Shown: positions 1 to 7,673, numbered from the stretch's first letter. The stretch is DNA of 8,483 nucleotides from JANQPA01 sp964628385 (GCA_964628385.1 CAZVOD010000130.1:1-8483), one strand, 5' to 3'. Translations and numbers: made by a program. The notes: a model not told the origin generated them from the letters alone.

Positions 1-59
1 TTGCTGCACAAGCCTTTGCCTTCAACTATAACCCCACATTCTTAAACAACTTCTACTAG
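1..59 (+). CDS. 3' end of an unidentified plus-strand gene (partial)
   Basis: Reading from base 3, 18 sense codons (AAQAFAFNYNPTFLNNFY) are followed by TAG at 57-59. The peptide is rich in Phe, Tyr and Asn and reads like a genuine C-terminus; the other two plus frames hit stops within this stretch, and the minus strand shows no comparable reading. The gene would converge on the lipoprotein gene whose TAA lies at 63-65, leaving 3 bp between the stops and no room for a terminator between them. The family cannot be named from 18 residues. It may be another PUL member or an unrelated neighbour. The call rests on composition and position only and could be a chance open frame. Confidence 0.35.
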   Translation, partial: AAQAFAFNYNPTFLNNFY

Positions 60-62
60 TTA

Positions 63-2441
63 TTATTCAGATACCAAAGTAAATGTCCAGTAAGCACCGC
101 CAACTTCACCTTCACTTATATCAATCGTTAAAACAAGCACCTCACCGCTACCTGTTCTTTGATAATCCAATACTTCGTAAGTTACTGAAGCATTTTCGTC
201 TGGTGGTGCAGCACCGTACTCTCCACCGTTAAAGGCTTTAGGAAGAGCAATAAAGGCACCTGTTCCGGTTACAGTCACATAAGCCGGCTCTTCACCAGTT
301 GTCGGAGTAAAGCTAAAGCTATGAGTTGCACTCGTCCAGGCTTGTGCATCTGCTGGAATTTCTCCTTCAGCAACACAACCGTCACCATCTACTCCCATGT
401 AACCCTCAGCGAAGATATCACCGTTGGATTCGTAAGCATAGCTTCCATCACTAGAGAAGATATATTCATCATTAAACCAGCAAGATCTAAGGCCAGTTAC
501 TTCTTCAGCAGTATTGGCGAACCATTCTCCACTTCCCTTAGCCGGGCCAACAGCTAAAGCTCCCGCTTGCTGGGCTAGTCGCCAGGATTTCGTTCCACCA
601 CCGGTAAGTGTATTTTGATTCAATTCAACCGGCGGAGTAGTAAAGTTTATATCATCAAAGTAGAAAACATTACCTTCTGCTCCACCAAAATCAAAGAATA
701 CTACCAGGCGGTCGTATACTCCTGAGGGTTGACCTGAAAAGTCCCAAACCAACTCTTCCCATTCATTGGTAACGATACTGGTAGCATCCACCTCTACAAA
801 AACATTTTGAGGATCAGCAGAGCTTTCCAGCTTGAAACGCATTATACCAATTACTGGTGACCATACCTTCATGCTGAATGCTGTGTTTACAGAAAAGTCT
901 AATTTACCTTCAAGATTAGTGAACTGTCCGGCCCATCCCTCAAATCCATGAATAGACTCTCCTACGATAGCACTTGTATTAATACCAGATGGATCTGGAT
1001 TTTCTATTGATTGATAGGCTTGTCCACCAAATACTTCAAATGCGGGGCCTCCATCTTCAAAATCGATAGTTAATTCCGTAATCACATCACTTACTTCTAC
1101 CAATTCCAGATCGTCAAAGTAGAAAGTATTTGGATCGGTACTACCAAAGTCGAAGAATAGTACTACCAAGTCGTATATTTCTGAATTCACTCCTGTCAAA
1201 TCCCAGGATAACTCTGTCCATTGATTCGTAGTGGTCATATCCGCATCTATTTCAACGAATTCGTTTGAATTTTCGGAGTTTTCCAGCTTGAGCCTTGCTA
1301 CTCCCTGTACTGGCGACCATACTTTTACTTTCATTGCATTCTTAACAGAAAGATCAAGGGGTGAACCTACATCGTAGGTGATTCCGGCCCATGGTTCATT
1401 TCCGTGAACCGTCTCTCCTACCCTCGCACTTTGATTGATACCGGTAGGATCCGGATTATCAATTACCTGGAAGGTTTGACCACCGAAGGTTTCGAAGGCT
1501 GTATCTTCATCTTCAAAGTCAACATCTACGATATCAGTTACAGCTGGTGGCGGTGGTGGTGGCGGTGCAAAGCCTTTAGGGATCAATCTATGATACCACG
1601 CCAGATTAGGGTCTTTGGAATCCAGGAACTTTACATAAATCTCATTCTCTGTTAATGTCAAAATCTCGTATCTGGAAACGCCGGTATAAAACCCAAAGAA
1701 GTTACCATCTGTCAGGGTAAGGAAAGTCTGATCTCCATCAAAAGTTATTGACCAGCTAGAAACTTTAGTCTCCGGATCGAAGGGAACCAATTGGTCACCA
1801 GCACCAGGATCACCACCCAGGTCACCTGCACTTGCACCATTAGCAAAGATATCTCCATTATTCTTAAATTCGTAAACGAAGTCGAGCAGTTTGAAGGTCA
1901 TTTCATCGTCGTAAATACCCTGACCAGCCTTATCCAATGGTGGAGCTTGCCAAAAATCAGGGAAAGTTCCTTCAGCTGGTCCAACCCCCATATGGCCGGG
2001 TCTCTCTCCATCTATCACCCAGGTTTTACCATCTAATTGATCAACACCACCGGTTAGAAGATTATACTCCGGAATGTCAAGTAAAGAAGGATCAGTTTGA
2101 GCAATAGAAATGGTTTGCTCGCCGGTTGCACTTCCTGACTCAGTGAAAGCCGTTAGTTTTACCGTATAATCACCAGCTAAAGGATAAACTCCTCTGGCGG
2201 TATTTCCGGTTGCTGTAGAACCATTTCCAAGATCCCACTTAAGGATAAATCCCTGTGAAGTATTAGTAAAGTGGATAATGTTGGGATTTTCATTATCCGA
2301 CTCGAAGGTAAAAGTAACGTCTTCCGGTGTGGGCGCCGGACCTATGGTAGGCTTATCATCGATCTCAGGGTCACAAGCTGTGAACATCCCGAGTACCAAA
2401 ACAAAAAGCCCCAGATATTTAAAAAGATTCAGTTTCATCAT
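63..2441 (-). CDS. PKD-domain surface lipoprotein, putative surface glycan-binding protein of the PUL
   Basis: This 792-residue protein is the third gene of the SusC-SusD block, the usual place of a surface glycan-binding (SusE/F-like) lipoprotein. Seen: a signal peptide ending in a lipobox-like FTAC with the acceptor at Cys23. Acidic residues (D24, E26, D28, D29) follow, resembling the acidic lipoprotein export signals of Bacteroidota that favour surface display. A PKD-like domain covers about 42-115 (WDLGNG, then GDYTVKL). Module A1 covers about 128-291 (LLTGG, KTWVID, GVGPAEG, YDDEMTF, NGDIFANG). A seven-proline linker lies at 293-299. Two tandem beta-sandwich-like modules, B1 (303-450) and B2 (455-601), share NPDP, GIN, VGE, WAG, VWSP and FYFDD. 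A second A-type module, A2 (609-792), has LTGGG, KSW, VGPAKG, NDEYIF and NGDIFAEG. B-type modules resemble CBM-like domains common in Bacteroidota PUL proteins; I cannot assign a CBM family. No catalytic domain is recognised, so binding is the inferred role. Two adjacent ATG codons (2436-2441) could start it; neither has a clear Shine-Dalgarno. Confidence 0.9.
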   Translation of the reverse strand: MMKLNLFKYLGLFVLVLGMFTACDPEIDDKPTIGPAPTPEDVTFTFESDNENPNIIHFTNTSQGFILKWDLGNGSTATGNTARGVYPLAGDYTVKLTAFTESGSATGEQTISIAQTDPSLLDIPEYNLLTGGVDQLDGKTWVIDGERPGHMGVGPAEGTFPDFWQAPPLDKAGQGIYDDEMTFKLLDFVYEFKNNGDIFANGASAGDLGGDPGAGDQLVPFDPETKVSSWSITFDGDQTFLTLTDGNFFGFYTGVSRYEILTLTENEIYVKFLDSKDPNLAWYHRLIPKGFAPPPPPPPAVTDIVDVDFEDEDTAFETFGGQTFQVIDNPDPTGINQSARVGETVHGNEPWAGITYDVGSPLDLSVKNAMKVKVWSPVQGVARLKLENSENSNEFVEIDADMTTTNQWTELSWDLTGVNSEIYDLVVLFFDFGSTDPNTFYFDDLELVEVSDVITELTIDFEDGGPAFEVFGGQAYQSIENPDPSGINTSAIVGESIHGFEGWAGQFTNLEGKLDFSVNTAFSMKVWSPVIGIMRFKLESSADPQNVFVEVDATSIVTNEWEELVWDFSGQPSGVYDRLVVFFDFGGAEGNVFYFDDINFTTPPVELNQNTLTGGGTKSWRLAQQAGALAVGPAKGSGEWFANTAEEVTGLRSCWFNDEYIFSSDGSYAYESNGDIFAEGYMGVDGDGCVAEGEIPADAQAWTSATHSFSFTPTTGEEPAYVTVTGTGAFIALPKAFNGGEYGAAPPDENASVTYEVLDYQRTGSGEVLVLTIDISEGEVGGAYWTFTLVSE
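639..1535 (-). repeat. Tandem duplicated CBM-like module (B1 and B2) inside the lipoprotein gene
   Basis: B1 is encoded at about 1092-1535 and B2 at about 639-1079. The two align end to end over about 145 residues with roughly half the positions identical by eye. Shared landmarks in order are DFED, FGGQ, NPDP, GIN, VGE, HG, WAG, VWSP, KLE, FVE(I/V)DA, FFDFG and FYFDD. The match is a protein-level duplication, diverged at the DNA level, so recombination between copies is not suggested. Paired binding modules often raise avidity for a polymeric ligand; that role here is inference. Confidence 0.85.
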
Positions 2442-2465
2442 TATTTATATTTTAATGGTTTTGTT

Positions 2466-2482
2466 TGCATTTTTGAAATGCA
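2466..2482 (-). other. Intercistronic hairpin 1 (SusD to lipoprotein gap)
   Basis: TGCATTT and AAATGCA form a perfect 7-bp inverted repeat around a 3-nt loop, 24 nt upstream of the downstream ATG on the coding strand. There is no U-tract on the transcribed side, so it is not a typical intrinsic terminator. It could affect mRNA processing or translation of the third gene, or be an operator; the role is inference. Confidence 0.4.
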
Positions 2483-2517
2483 GGAAATAGCTAGGTAAAG
2501 GCAATGGGCCCAGATTT

Positions 2518-2534
2518 AAGTTATCAGATAACTT
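2518..2534 (-). other. Intercistronic hairpin 2 (SusD to lipoprotein gap)
   Basis: AAGTTAT and ATAACTT form a perfect 7-bp inverted repeat with a 3-nt loop, 44 nt after the SusD stop. A short T-run (2533-2537) follows only in the plus direction, where no gene is read; in the operon direction the hairpin is followed by AAATCT. A transcript-stabilising or attenuating stem is more likely than a strong terminator. No consensus promoter (TAnnTTTG) is visible in this 137-bp gap. Confidence 0.4.
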
Positions 2535-2578
2535 TTTCCTGCTCATTACCTTTCACCCGGTTACTTGGCTTTCGTATT

Positions 2579-4138
2579 TTAGTATCCAGGGTTTTGACCA
2601 TACACCCCATTAGAAATATCAATTTCATTTTGTGGAATTGGGAAAAGACCACGCGTTGCTGCATTGAAGTCAACCTCAAATTCCAGATCGTCTCCCTGAT
2701 AAGAAGGACCACGCTGACCAGATATGGAGATCATATTTTCAGCCATTGGCACTCCCTGACGCAAAAGGTCAAAGTAACGATGGCCTTCCAGTGCCAGCTC
2801 TACCCTTCTTTCTCTCATGATATTTTCCATAGTTGCAGGTACAGAAGATAACCCAACGCGAGCTCTCACCTGATCAAGGTAAGTTTGTGCATTTGGACTT
2901 CCAAGCTCTGCAGCCATGAGAAGAACATCAGAATAGCGGATTGCACGGTAGTTGTTCCCCCAGTTAAGCTCAGGCTGACCATCAGCAGGAGAGTATTCCT
3001 TGGCAGTAGTATACTTTTTAGTGAAATATCCAGTGTGCTGATAACCAATAGTAATTGATCCATTAAACTCATCTTCACTAATGATGGTCGCTTCTCTTCT
3101 TGGGTCACCCTCTTCAAATGCATCTACCAATTCTTGTGTAACCGGCGCAAAACTCCAGCCACGATCATAAGCTTCCAGGCCAGGTTCATCAACACGTGGC
3201 CCTTGCATCTGTGCAGCAATATTTCCTTCACCTCCCTGAATAAAGCCCCAATCATACCATGGACGACTATCCGAGAAAGAGATCTCAAATACTGATTCAG
3301 TGCTAAACTCAAATGCTCTGGAGAAGTTGTCGGCAAAGTTTGGCAATAACTCAAAACCGCCATTTGCTATTATATCCTCTAATTCGGAAAGCGCGTAGGC
3401 AGCATCTACAGTCCTACTTCCAGCTTGTGGATTGACCCCATACACGCCGTTAACATACAAGTACATTCTACCTAAAAGGCCTTTTGCAGCCCATCTGGTC
3501 ACTCGGCCAGCTTCAGCAGGAGGTACTGTTTCTGGCAGATCAGCCGCTGCCTCCACTAAATCCAGAGCGATTTGATTGTATACATCTTCAGGGCTTGCTT
3601 GTGGCTGTGTATATTCTGAAGGTGCCTTTAGCGTTTCTGTAAGTAACGGCACATTTTCGAATAGCTTCAATAGATTAAAGTAGAAATAAGCCCTCATAAA
3701 CTTCGCCTCAGCAGCAGTTCTGGTCTTAAAGTCTTCGCCAGCTTCCATTCCGTCTAATTTCTCCAGGTAAAGATTGGCTCTGTAAATGCCTGTGTAATGC
3801 TTGCTCCACAATCCCTGTACTTCTCCGTTAGTCGTACGGATGTTGTGCTGATCCACTTCAATAATATTAGGTGCATCATTCCGGCTGGCTCCACCAGCGT
3901 AAGCATCATCAGAAGCAATATCAGAAAACATCGGCAGCGGGTGAAAACCTACCACTGTTTGCCACTGCAATACATCATAAATTGCAACCAATGCTTCGAA
4001 AGCATCAGATTCGGTTTGATAAAAGTTGGATTCAACTCGCTGGTCTAAAGGCTCTTTTTCCAGAAAGGATTCCATACATGACACCATTATGAGTGTCATA
4101 ATCGCTATTATAATTGTGTGTCTTAATTTTTGAAACAT
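2579..4138 (-). CDS. SusD/RagB family nutrient-binding outer membrane lipoprotein
   Basis: This 519-residue protein is a SusD homologue, the surface lipoprotein that caps the SusC transporter and helps bind and hand over glycans. Seen: a hydrophobic signal peptide (residues 7-20) ending in a lipobox with acceptor Cys21 (MVSC), then the typical SusD opening FLEKEPLDQ. An N-terminal SusD-like region has NFYQTESDAFEAL near 38-50 and SDIASDDAYAGG near 72-83. Helical, TPR-like segments follow, including RAYFYFNLLKLFENVPLL and RWAAKGLLGRMYLYV. The C-terminal RagB/SusD domain has YRAIRYSDVLLMAAE, ERRVELALEGHRYFDLLR and the standard ending FPIPQNEID with NPGY. The length is normal for the family and the frame is unbroken. 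It starts 113 bp after the SusC stop; an A-rich leader with only a weak GAGA-type purine stretch precedes the ATG. The family is certain; the substrate is not visible. Confidence 0.97.
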   Translation of the reverse strand: MFQKLRHTIIIAIMTLIMVSCMESFLEKEPLDQRVESNFYQTESDAFEALVAIYDVLQWQTVVGFHPLPMFSDIASDDAYAGGASRNDAPNIIEVDQHNIRTTNGEVQGLWSKHYTGIYRANLYLEKLDGMEAGEDFKTRTAAEAKFMRAYFYFNLLKLFENVPLLTETLKAPSEYTQPQASPEDVYNQIALDLVEAAADLPETVPPAEAGRVTRWAAKGLLGRMYLYVNGVYGVNPQAGSRTVDAAYALSELEDIIANGGFELLPNFADNFSRAFEFSTESVFEISFSDSRPWYDWGFIQGGEGNIAAQMQGPRVDEPGLEAYDRGWSFAPVTQELVDAFEEGDPRREATIISEDEFNGSITIGYQHTGYFTKKYTTAKEYSPADGQPELNWGNNYRAIRYSDVLLMAAELGSPNAQTYLDQVRARVGLSSVPATMENIMRERRVELALEGHRYFDLLRQGVPMAENMISISGQRGPSYQGDDLEFEVDFNAATRGLFPIPQNEIDISNGVYGQNPGY

Positions 4139-4251
4139 AGTTCTCTTTTTTTTTGCAAATTATATTTTTTAATCGCTCAATGTTCTTAAAACCAAATAGA
4201 ATGACAGTTTTATCACTTTTTTAAGAAAACTACCCATAAATTTTGGATTTT

Positions 4252-7200
4252 TTAGAAAATAACATTGACCCCCACGCGATAAGATCTAGGCTGCGGATAA
4301 ATACCCCGGTCAATCCCTATATCCAATGCACTTCGCGCTCCTATCTCAGGATCAAACCCGTTATAATCCGTTATTGTCAACAAATTTTGAGCTGCTACAT
4401 AAATTCTGAACTTCGTGAGTCCCATGAAATCGAGAGCCTGCTGTGGTAAAGTATAACCAACCTGCAAATCTTTAAAGCGCAAGAAGGAACCATCTTCAAG
4501 ATAAAAATCAGAGATCTTTGAGAAGTTACCATTAGGGTCAGAAGCAATAATTCTGGGAATCTCATCGGTAGACCCTTCGCCCGTCCAGCGGTTCAGAAAT
4601 CTGGCAGGGAAATTGGAAGATGTTAAATCGTGTCTTCTCGTACCATTGAAAATCTCATTACCAATAGCTCCCTGAACGAATAAGCTGAAATCAAAACCTT
4701 TGTAATCTCCACCAAAATTAAAACCATAAGTCCAATCTGGAGTAGGATTACCGATGATCGTGCGATCCTCGTCATTAATAGTCCCGTCCTGGTTCAAATC
4801 AACAAAACGCAAATCACCAGGAGAAGCATCAGGCTGGATAAGCACTCCATCTCTGGTATAAGATTCTACCTCTCCTTCGTTTTGGAAAATACCGTTGGTT
4901 TGTAACCCCCAGAAATAACCGATTGGGAAACCTACTGCTGCTCTCGAGACAGCTCCGTAAGTAGAAAATCCAGCTCCGACAATAACACCCTGGGCATTAT
5001 TGATAGCAGTTACTTCGTTCTCGTTATAAGAAATATTGAAATTCACGTCATAGTTAAAGTCACTTACTTTATTTCGGTAACCGATTGCAAATTCCCACCC
5101 TCTGTTTTCTACATTACCACCATTTACTACTGGTGGGTTATTACCTACAATTCCAGGAATTGGTGCCTGAATCAATAGTCCCTGCGTCTCTTTGACGTAA
5201 TAATCAGTAGTAACTGATAAGCGCCCCTCTAAAAACCTCAAGTCCAAACCAATATTTGTCTGTTCTGAAGTTTCCCACTCCAGGTCTGGGTTAGGAACGG
5301 CAGAAGGTACAGCACCACTCGTAAAAGTAGAGCCATCGCCAAAAGTATATCCTGCTCCGGTAAAGATGGTAGAAGCCCAGCTATAGGCACCGATCTGGTT
5401 GTTACCATTTTGACCCCAAGAAGCACGTAACTTCAAGAAATCAACAAATGGTAAATTATCCATAAATGCTTCTTCGGAAATTACCCATCCCGCAGAAAAG
5501 GCCGGGAAAGAACCAAAGCGGCTATTTTGCCCAAATTGGCTGGAACCATCTCTTCTAAATACAGCTGTAAATAGATACTTATCCCGATAATTATAATTGA
5601 AACGACCAAAATAGGAAAGAAGCGCAACTTCGAAGGCACCACCATTAGCAGTAGCTGATTCTTCGTTTACTGCCGTATTCAAGAATGCATTTTCAAAGTT
5701 AGTGAAGACCAGTCCTGATTTACCGGCAGCAAAATTGACATTTCTAAAATCATTGGCCGTACTACCCACGAGTAGGCTTAGGTTATGATCACCGAACTGA
5801 CGAGAGTAAGAAATTGTATTCTCCCAGTTCCAGGTACGCCAGCGATTCATCGACTTATCAACTCTGGATTCATTACTGATCTGCGCGGCATTGAGGAAAA
5901 ACTCAGGGCGGAAGTTGTTACTTACACCGTAAGCTAGGTCAATACCAAAATCTGTCTTTACTTTAAGGTTTTGGATAATCTCTAACTCCGCATACACATT
6001 ACCAACAATTTTATCCAGGATAAAATTGGTGTTAGTGACTTCTAACCTGGCTAATGGGTTAACTACTTCCTGAGTAGCGTAGGGAGAGATGGCGTAGACG
6101 TTCCCGTCCTCATCTCTAACTGCTCTGGGATCATAAGAAGCAATTACTGCCGGATCGGTAGCAAAAACAGGCGTTGTTGGATCAATATTTAAGGAATTAG
6201 ATAGAATACCACCGAATTCGCTGTTAGGATCAATTCCTCTGGGCTCAATTCTGGAGTAAGAGAAGTTCTGCCCGAAGGTTAAGCGACCCGAAACTTTGTG
6301 TGTAGAATTAATTCTGGCCGTATATCTGTCATATCTTGACTTTTCACCAGTACCAACAATACCCTCCTGAGAAAAGTAAGAGAAAGAGGCAGCATAATTG
6401 GATTTTTCGTTACCACCGGTAACCGAGACGTTGTGGTTCTGGATTGGAGCATCAGTATTGAATACAGCGTCCTGCCAAAAAGTACCTTCACCGAGGGACT
6501 CTGGGTTGTCAAAAACAGCAGAAAACCCTGAAGCTACATTAGCTTCATTTCTCAAAATGGCATATTCACGAGCGTTAGCCATAGCTATCTGGCGCCACGG
6601 ATTTTGAATACCATAGTAGCCATCATAAGAAACCTGAAGACTTCCCTGAGAACCTGATTTGGTGGTAATCAAAACAACACCGTTGGCAGCTCTAGCACCA
6701 TAAATAGCAGTAGAAGCGGCATCCTTGAGTACCTCGATCGATTCTATATCACCCGGGTTCAAATAGTCGATACCGCCCACTGGCAAACCATCTACAACGT
6801 ATAAAGGATCTGCATTACCTGTAGTACCGGCACCTCTGATTCTAACTGTTATGCCGGCACCCGGCTGACCGGAACTACTCGTTACCTGTACACCCGCGGT
6901 ACGGCCCTGAAGAGCCTGCTCTACCCTAAGAACAGGAGTTTGCTGGATTTCTTCAGCACTCACAGATGCGATCGCGCCGGTTACTACACTCTTCTTTTGT
7001 GTACCATAACCAATAACAACTACTTCATCAAGTAGCTCTGAGTTAACATTTAAAGTGACATCAATTCTAGATTGACTGCCTACTCTTATTGTTTGGCTTT
7101 TGTAGCCAGTATAAGAAAAAACGAGTACAGCATCTTCATCGGGAACTTCTATGCTAAAGTTTCCGTCAACGTCTGTAATAGTACCTTTAGCTGTACCTTC

Positions 7201-7332
7201 AATCAGGACGTTTGCACCAATTACTGGCAGGTTATCCTCCGCTGAGGTAATTGTACCCTTTACTGTTCGTTGTGCCAGAGCAGTAATCATGCTCAGGCAT
7301 AAAAAGCAGAGTACTAGCGAGTATTTTTTCAT
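4252..7332 (-). CDS. SusC/RagA family TonB-dependent outer membrane transporter
   Basis: This 1026-residue protein is a SusC-type TonB-dependent transporter that imports glycan fragments across the outer membrane in complex with the SusD lipoprotein encoded next. Seen: a signal peptide with likely cleavage after ALA at residue 20. A carboxypeptidase-D-regulatory-like domain covers about 22-95 (GTITSAEDNLPVIGANV, GNFSIEVP, YTGYKSQ). The SusC-specific TonB-box region DEVVVIGYGTQKK lies at 102-114. The plug domain covers about 115-228, with LQGRTAGVQV, VRIRGAGT, PLYVVDG, IESIEVLKDAAS and YGARAANGVVLITTK. The beta-barrel ends in VNVIF with a terminal Phe, as usual for outer membrane barrels. A calcium-loop-like DLNQDGTINDEDRTIIG near the C-terminal third is common in this family. 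There is no N-terminal STN signalling domain, so direct sigma/anti-sigma signalling through this transporter is not expected. Length and frame are normal. It is the first gene of the minus-strand block, starting at the 341-bp divergent region; no Shine-Dalgarno precedes the ATG. Confidence 0.98.
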   Translation of the reverse strand: MKKYSLVLCFLCLSMITALAQRTVKGTITSAEDNLPVIGANVLIEGTAKGTITDVDGNFSIEVPDEDAVLVFSYTGYKSQTIRVGSQSRIDVTLNVNSELLDEVVVIGYGTQKKSVVTGAIASVSAEEIQQTPVLRVEQALQGRTAGVQVTSSSGQPGAGITVRIRGAGTTGNADPLYVVDGLPVGGIDYLNPGDIESIEVLKDAASTAIYGARAANGVVLITTKSGSQGSLQVSYDGYYGIQNPWRQIAMANAREYAILRNEANVASGFSAVFDNPESLGEGTFWQDAVFNTDAPIQNHNVSVTGGNEKSNYAASFSYFSQEGIVGTGEKSRYDRYTARINSTHKVSGRLTFGQNFSYSRIEPRGIDPNSEFGGILSNSLNIDPTTPVFATDPAVIASYDPRAVRDEDGNVYAISPYATQEVVNPLARLEVTNTNFILDKIVGNVYAELEIIQNLKVKTDFGIDLAYGVSNNFRPEFFLNAAQISNESRVDKSMNRWRTWNWENTISYSRQFGDHNLSLLVGSTANDFRNVNFAAGKSGLVFTNFENAFLNTAVNEESATANGGAFEVALLSYFGRFNYNYRDKYLFTAVFRRDGSSQFGQNSRFGSFPAFSAGWVISEEAFMDNLPFVDFLKLRASWGQNGNNQIGAYSWASTIFTGAGYTFGDGSTFTSGAVPSAVPNPDLEWETSEQTNIGLDLRFLEGRLSVTTDYYVKETQGLLIQAPIPGIVGNNPPVVNGGNVENRGWEFAIGYRNKVSDFNYDVNFNISYNENEVTAINNAQGVIVGAGFSTYGAVSRAAVGFPIGYFWGLQTNGIFQNEGEVESYTRDGVLIQPDASPGDLRFVDLNQDGTINDEDRTIIGNPTPDWTYGFNFGGDYKGFDFSLFVQGAIGNEIFNGTRRHDLTSSNFPARFLNRWTGEGSTDEIPRIIASDPNGNFSKISDFYLEDGSFLRFKDLQVGYTLPQQALDFMGLTKFRIYVAAQNLLTITDYNGFDPEIGARSALDIGIDRGIYPQPRSYRVGVNVIF

Positions 7333-7447
7333 AATAATTTAATTAAATATTCATACATTTTAATGGCAAAAATTCTTGTGTAACCTTGTTATACTTTTCG
7401 TTTAAGTTTCATCAGTTCAGTAGCATTTCCAGAAGCTCGTGTTTCTC

Positions 7448-7514
7448 AGTTAACTTTTTTTTGAAATCAATTTATCGTTTTCTGAATTCAAAATCTTATA
7501 CAAAATAGTTAACT
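7448..7514. repeat. Pair of AGTTAACT palindromes, candidate operators
   Basis: AGTTAACT, a perfect 8-bp palindrome, occurs at 7448-7455 and 7507-7514, centres 59 bp apart. With one flanking base each they form a 9-bp inverted pair: CAGTTAACT at 7447-7455 and AGTTAACTG at 7507-7515. A degenerate third copy, AGTTAAGT, starts at 7540, 33 bp after the second. Binding by a dimeric regulator is inference; in AT-rich DNA chance is possible. Confidence 0.35.
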
Positions 7515-7605
7515 GAATATAAAACAAACATAAGTTTTTAGTTAAGTTTTCCAAATTATTCAATCACAACTTAAGTTCATCTTTTCCTTTAAATTAAAAA
7601 AATAC

Positions 7606-7645
7606 TACATCATTTTTCTTTTTTGATTACATCATAACTACATCA
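7606..7645. repeat. Three helically phased TACATCA repeats upstream of the regulator gene
   Basis: TACATCA occurs at 7606-7612, 7628-7634 and 7639-7645, in the wider contexts ACTACATCAT, ATTACATCAT and ACTACATCAA. The spacings are 22 and 11 bp, about two and one helical turns, so all three lie on the same DNA face. They sit 28-67 bp before the regulator ATG, where an activator or autorepressor would bind. The identity of the binding protein is unknown. Confidence 0.45.
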
Positions 7646-7673
7646 ATCTTCAAAATTAGCTATATTAGGTGAT

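Larger units (their letters stand above)
7333..7673. promoter_or_regulatory. Divergent intergenic region between SusC operon and regulator
   Basis: This very AT-rich 341-bp region must hold the promoters for the SusC operon (minus strand) and the regulator gene (plus strand). It carries no open reading frame that looks real. It contains two AGTTAACT palindromes (7448-7455, 7507-7514) plus a near copy AGTTAAGT (7540-7547), TAAGTTTT repeated 12 bp apart (7531, 7543), and three TACATCA repeats (7606-7645). The only exact Bacteroidota -7 motif (TAnnTTTG) lies on the minus strand at 7651-7658, next to the regulator start and without a matching -33 element, so the real start sites cannot be placed. 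AGGTGA at 7667-7672 is a modest ribosome-binding candidate for the gene at 7674. Confidence 0.7.

Noticed and set aside
321..557. Plus-strand open frame of 78 codons opposite the lipoprotein gene
   Set aside because: It lies wholly antisense to a well-supported coding region, its translation resembles no family, and it has no signal or operon context. The same applies to plus-strand frames at 1404-1655, 1791-2036, 2271-2498 and 2504-2851.
2866..3363. Minus-strand open frames of 79-85 codons within the SusD gene
   Set aside because: They are out-of-frame shadows of the SusD coding sequence; the SusD frame itself is continuous and full length.
4206..4231. AGTTTT/AAAACT inverted repeat in the SusC-SusD gap as a terminator or attenuator
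   Set aside because: The stem is only 6 bp, entirely weak except one G-C pair, with a 14-nt loop; not distinguishable from chance in this AT-rich spacer.
6279..6607. Alternative frames of about 70 codons inside the SusC gene on both strands
   Set aside because: They overlap the intact transporter frame and encode low-complexity, unrecognisable peptides.
7337..7348. 12-bp palindrome ATTTAATTAAAT just upstream of the SusC start
   Set aside because: It is pure A/T in an A/T-rich leader, where such palindromes are expected and form no stable hairpin.
7651..7658. Exact TAnnTTTG -7 promoter motif on the minus strand (TAATTTTG)
   Set aside because: It is about 320 bp from the SusC start, the expected -33 TTG would fall inside the regulator gene and is not seen, and such AT-rich octamers arise easily here.
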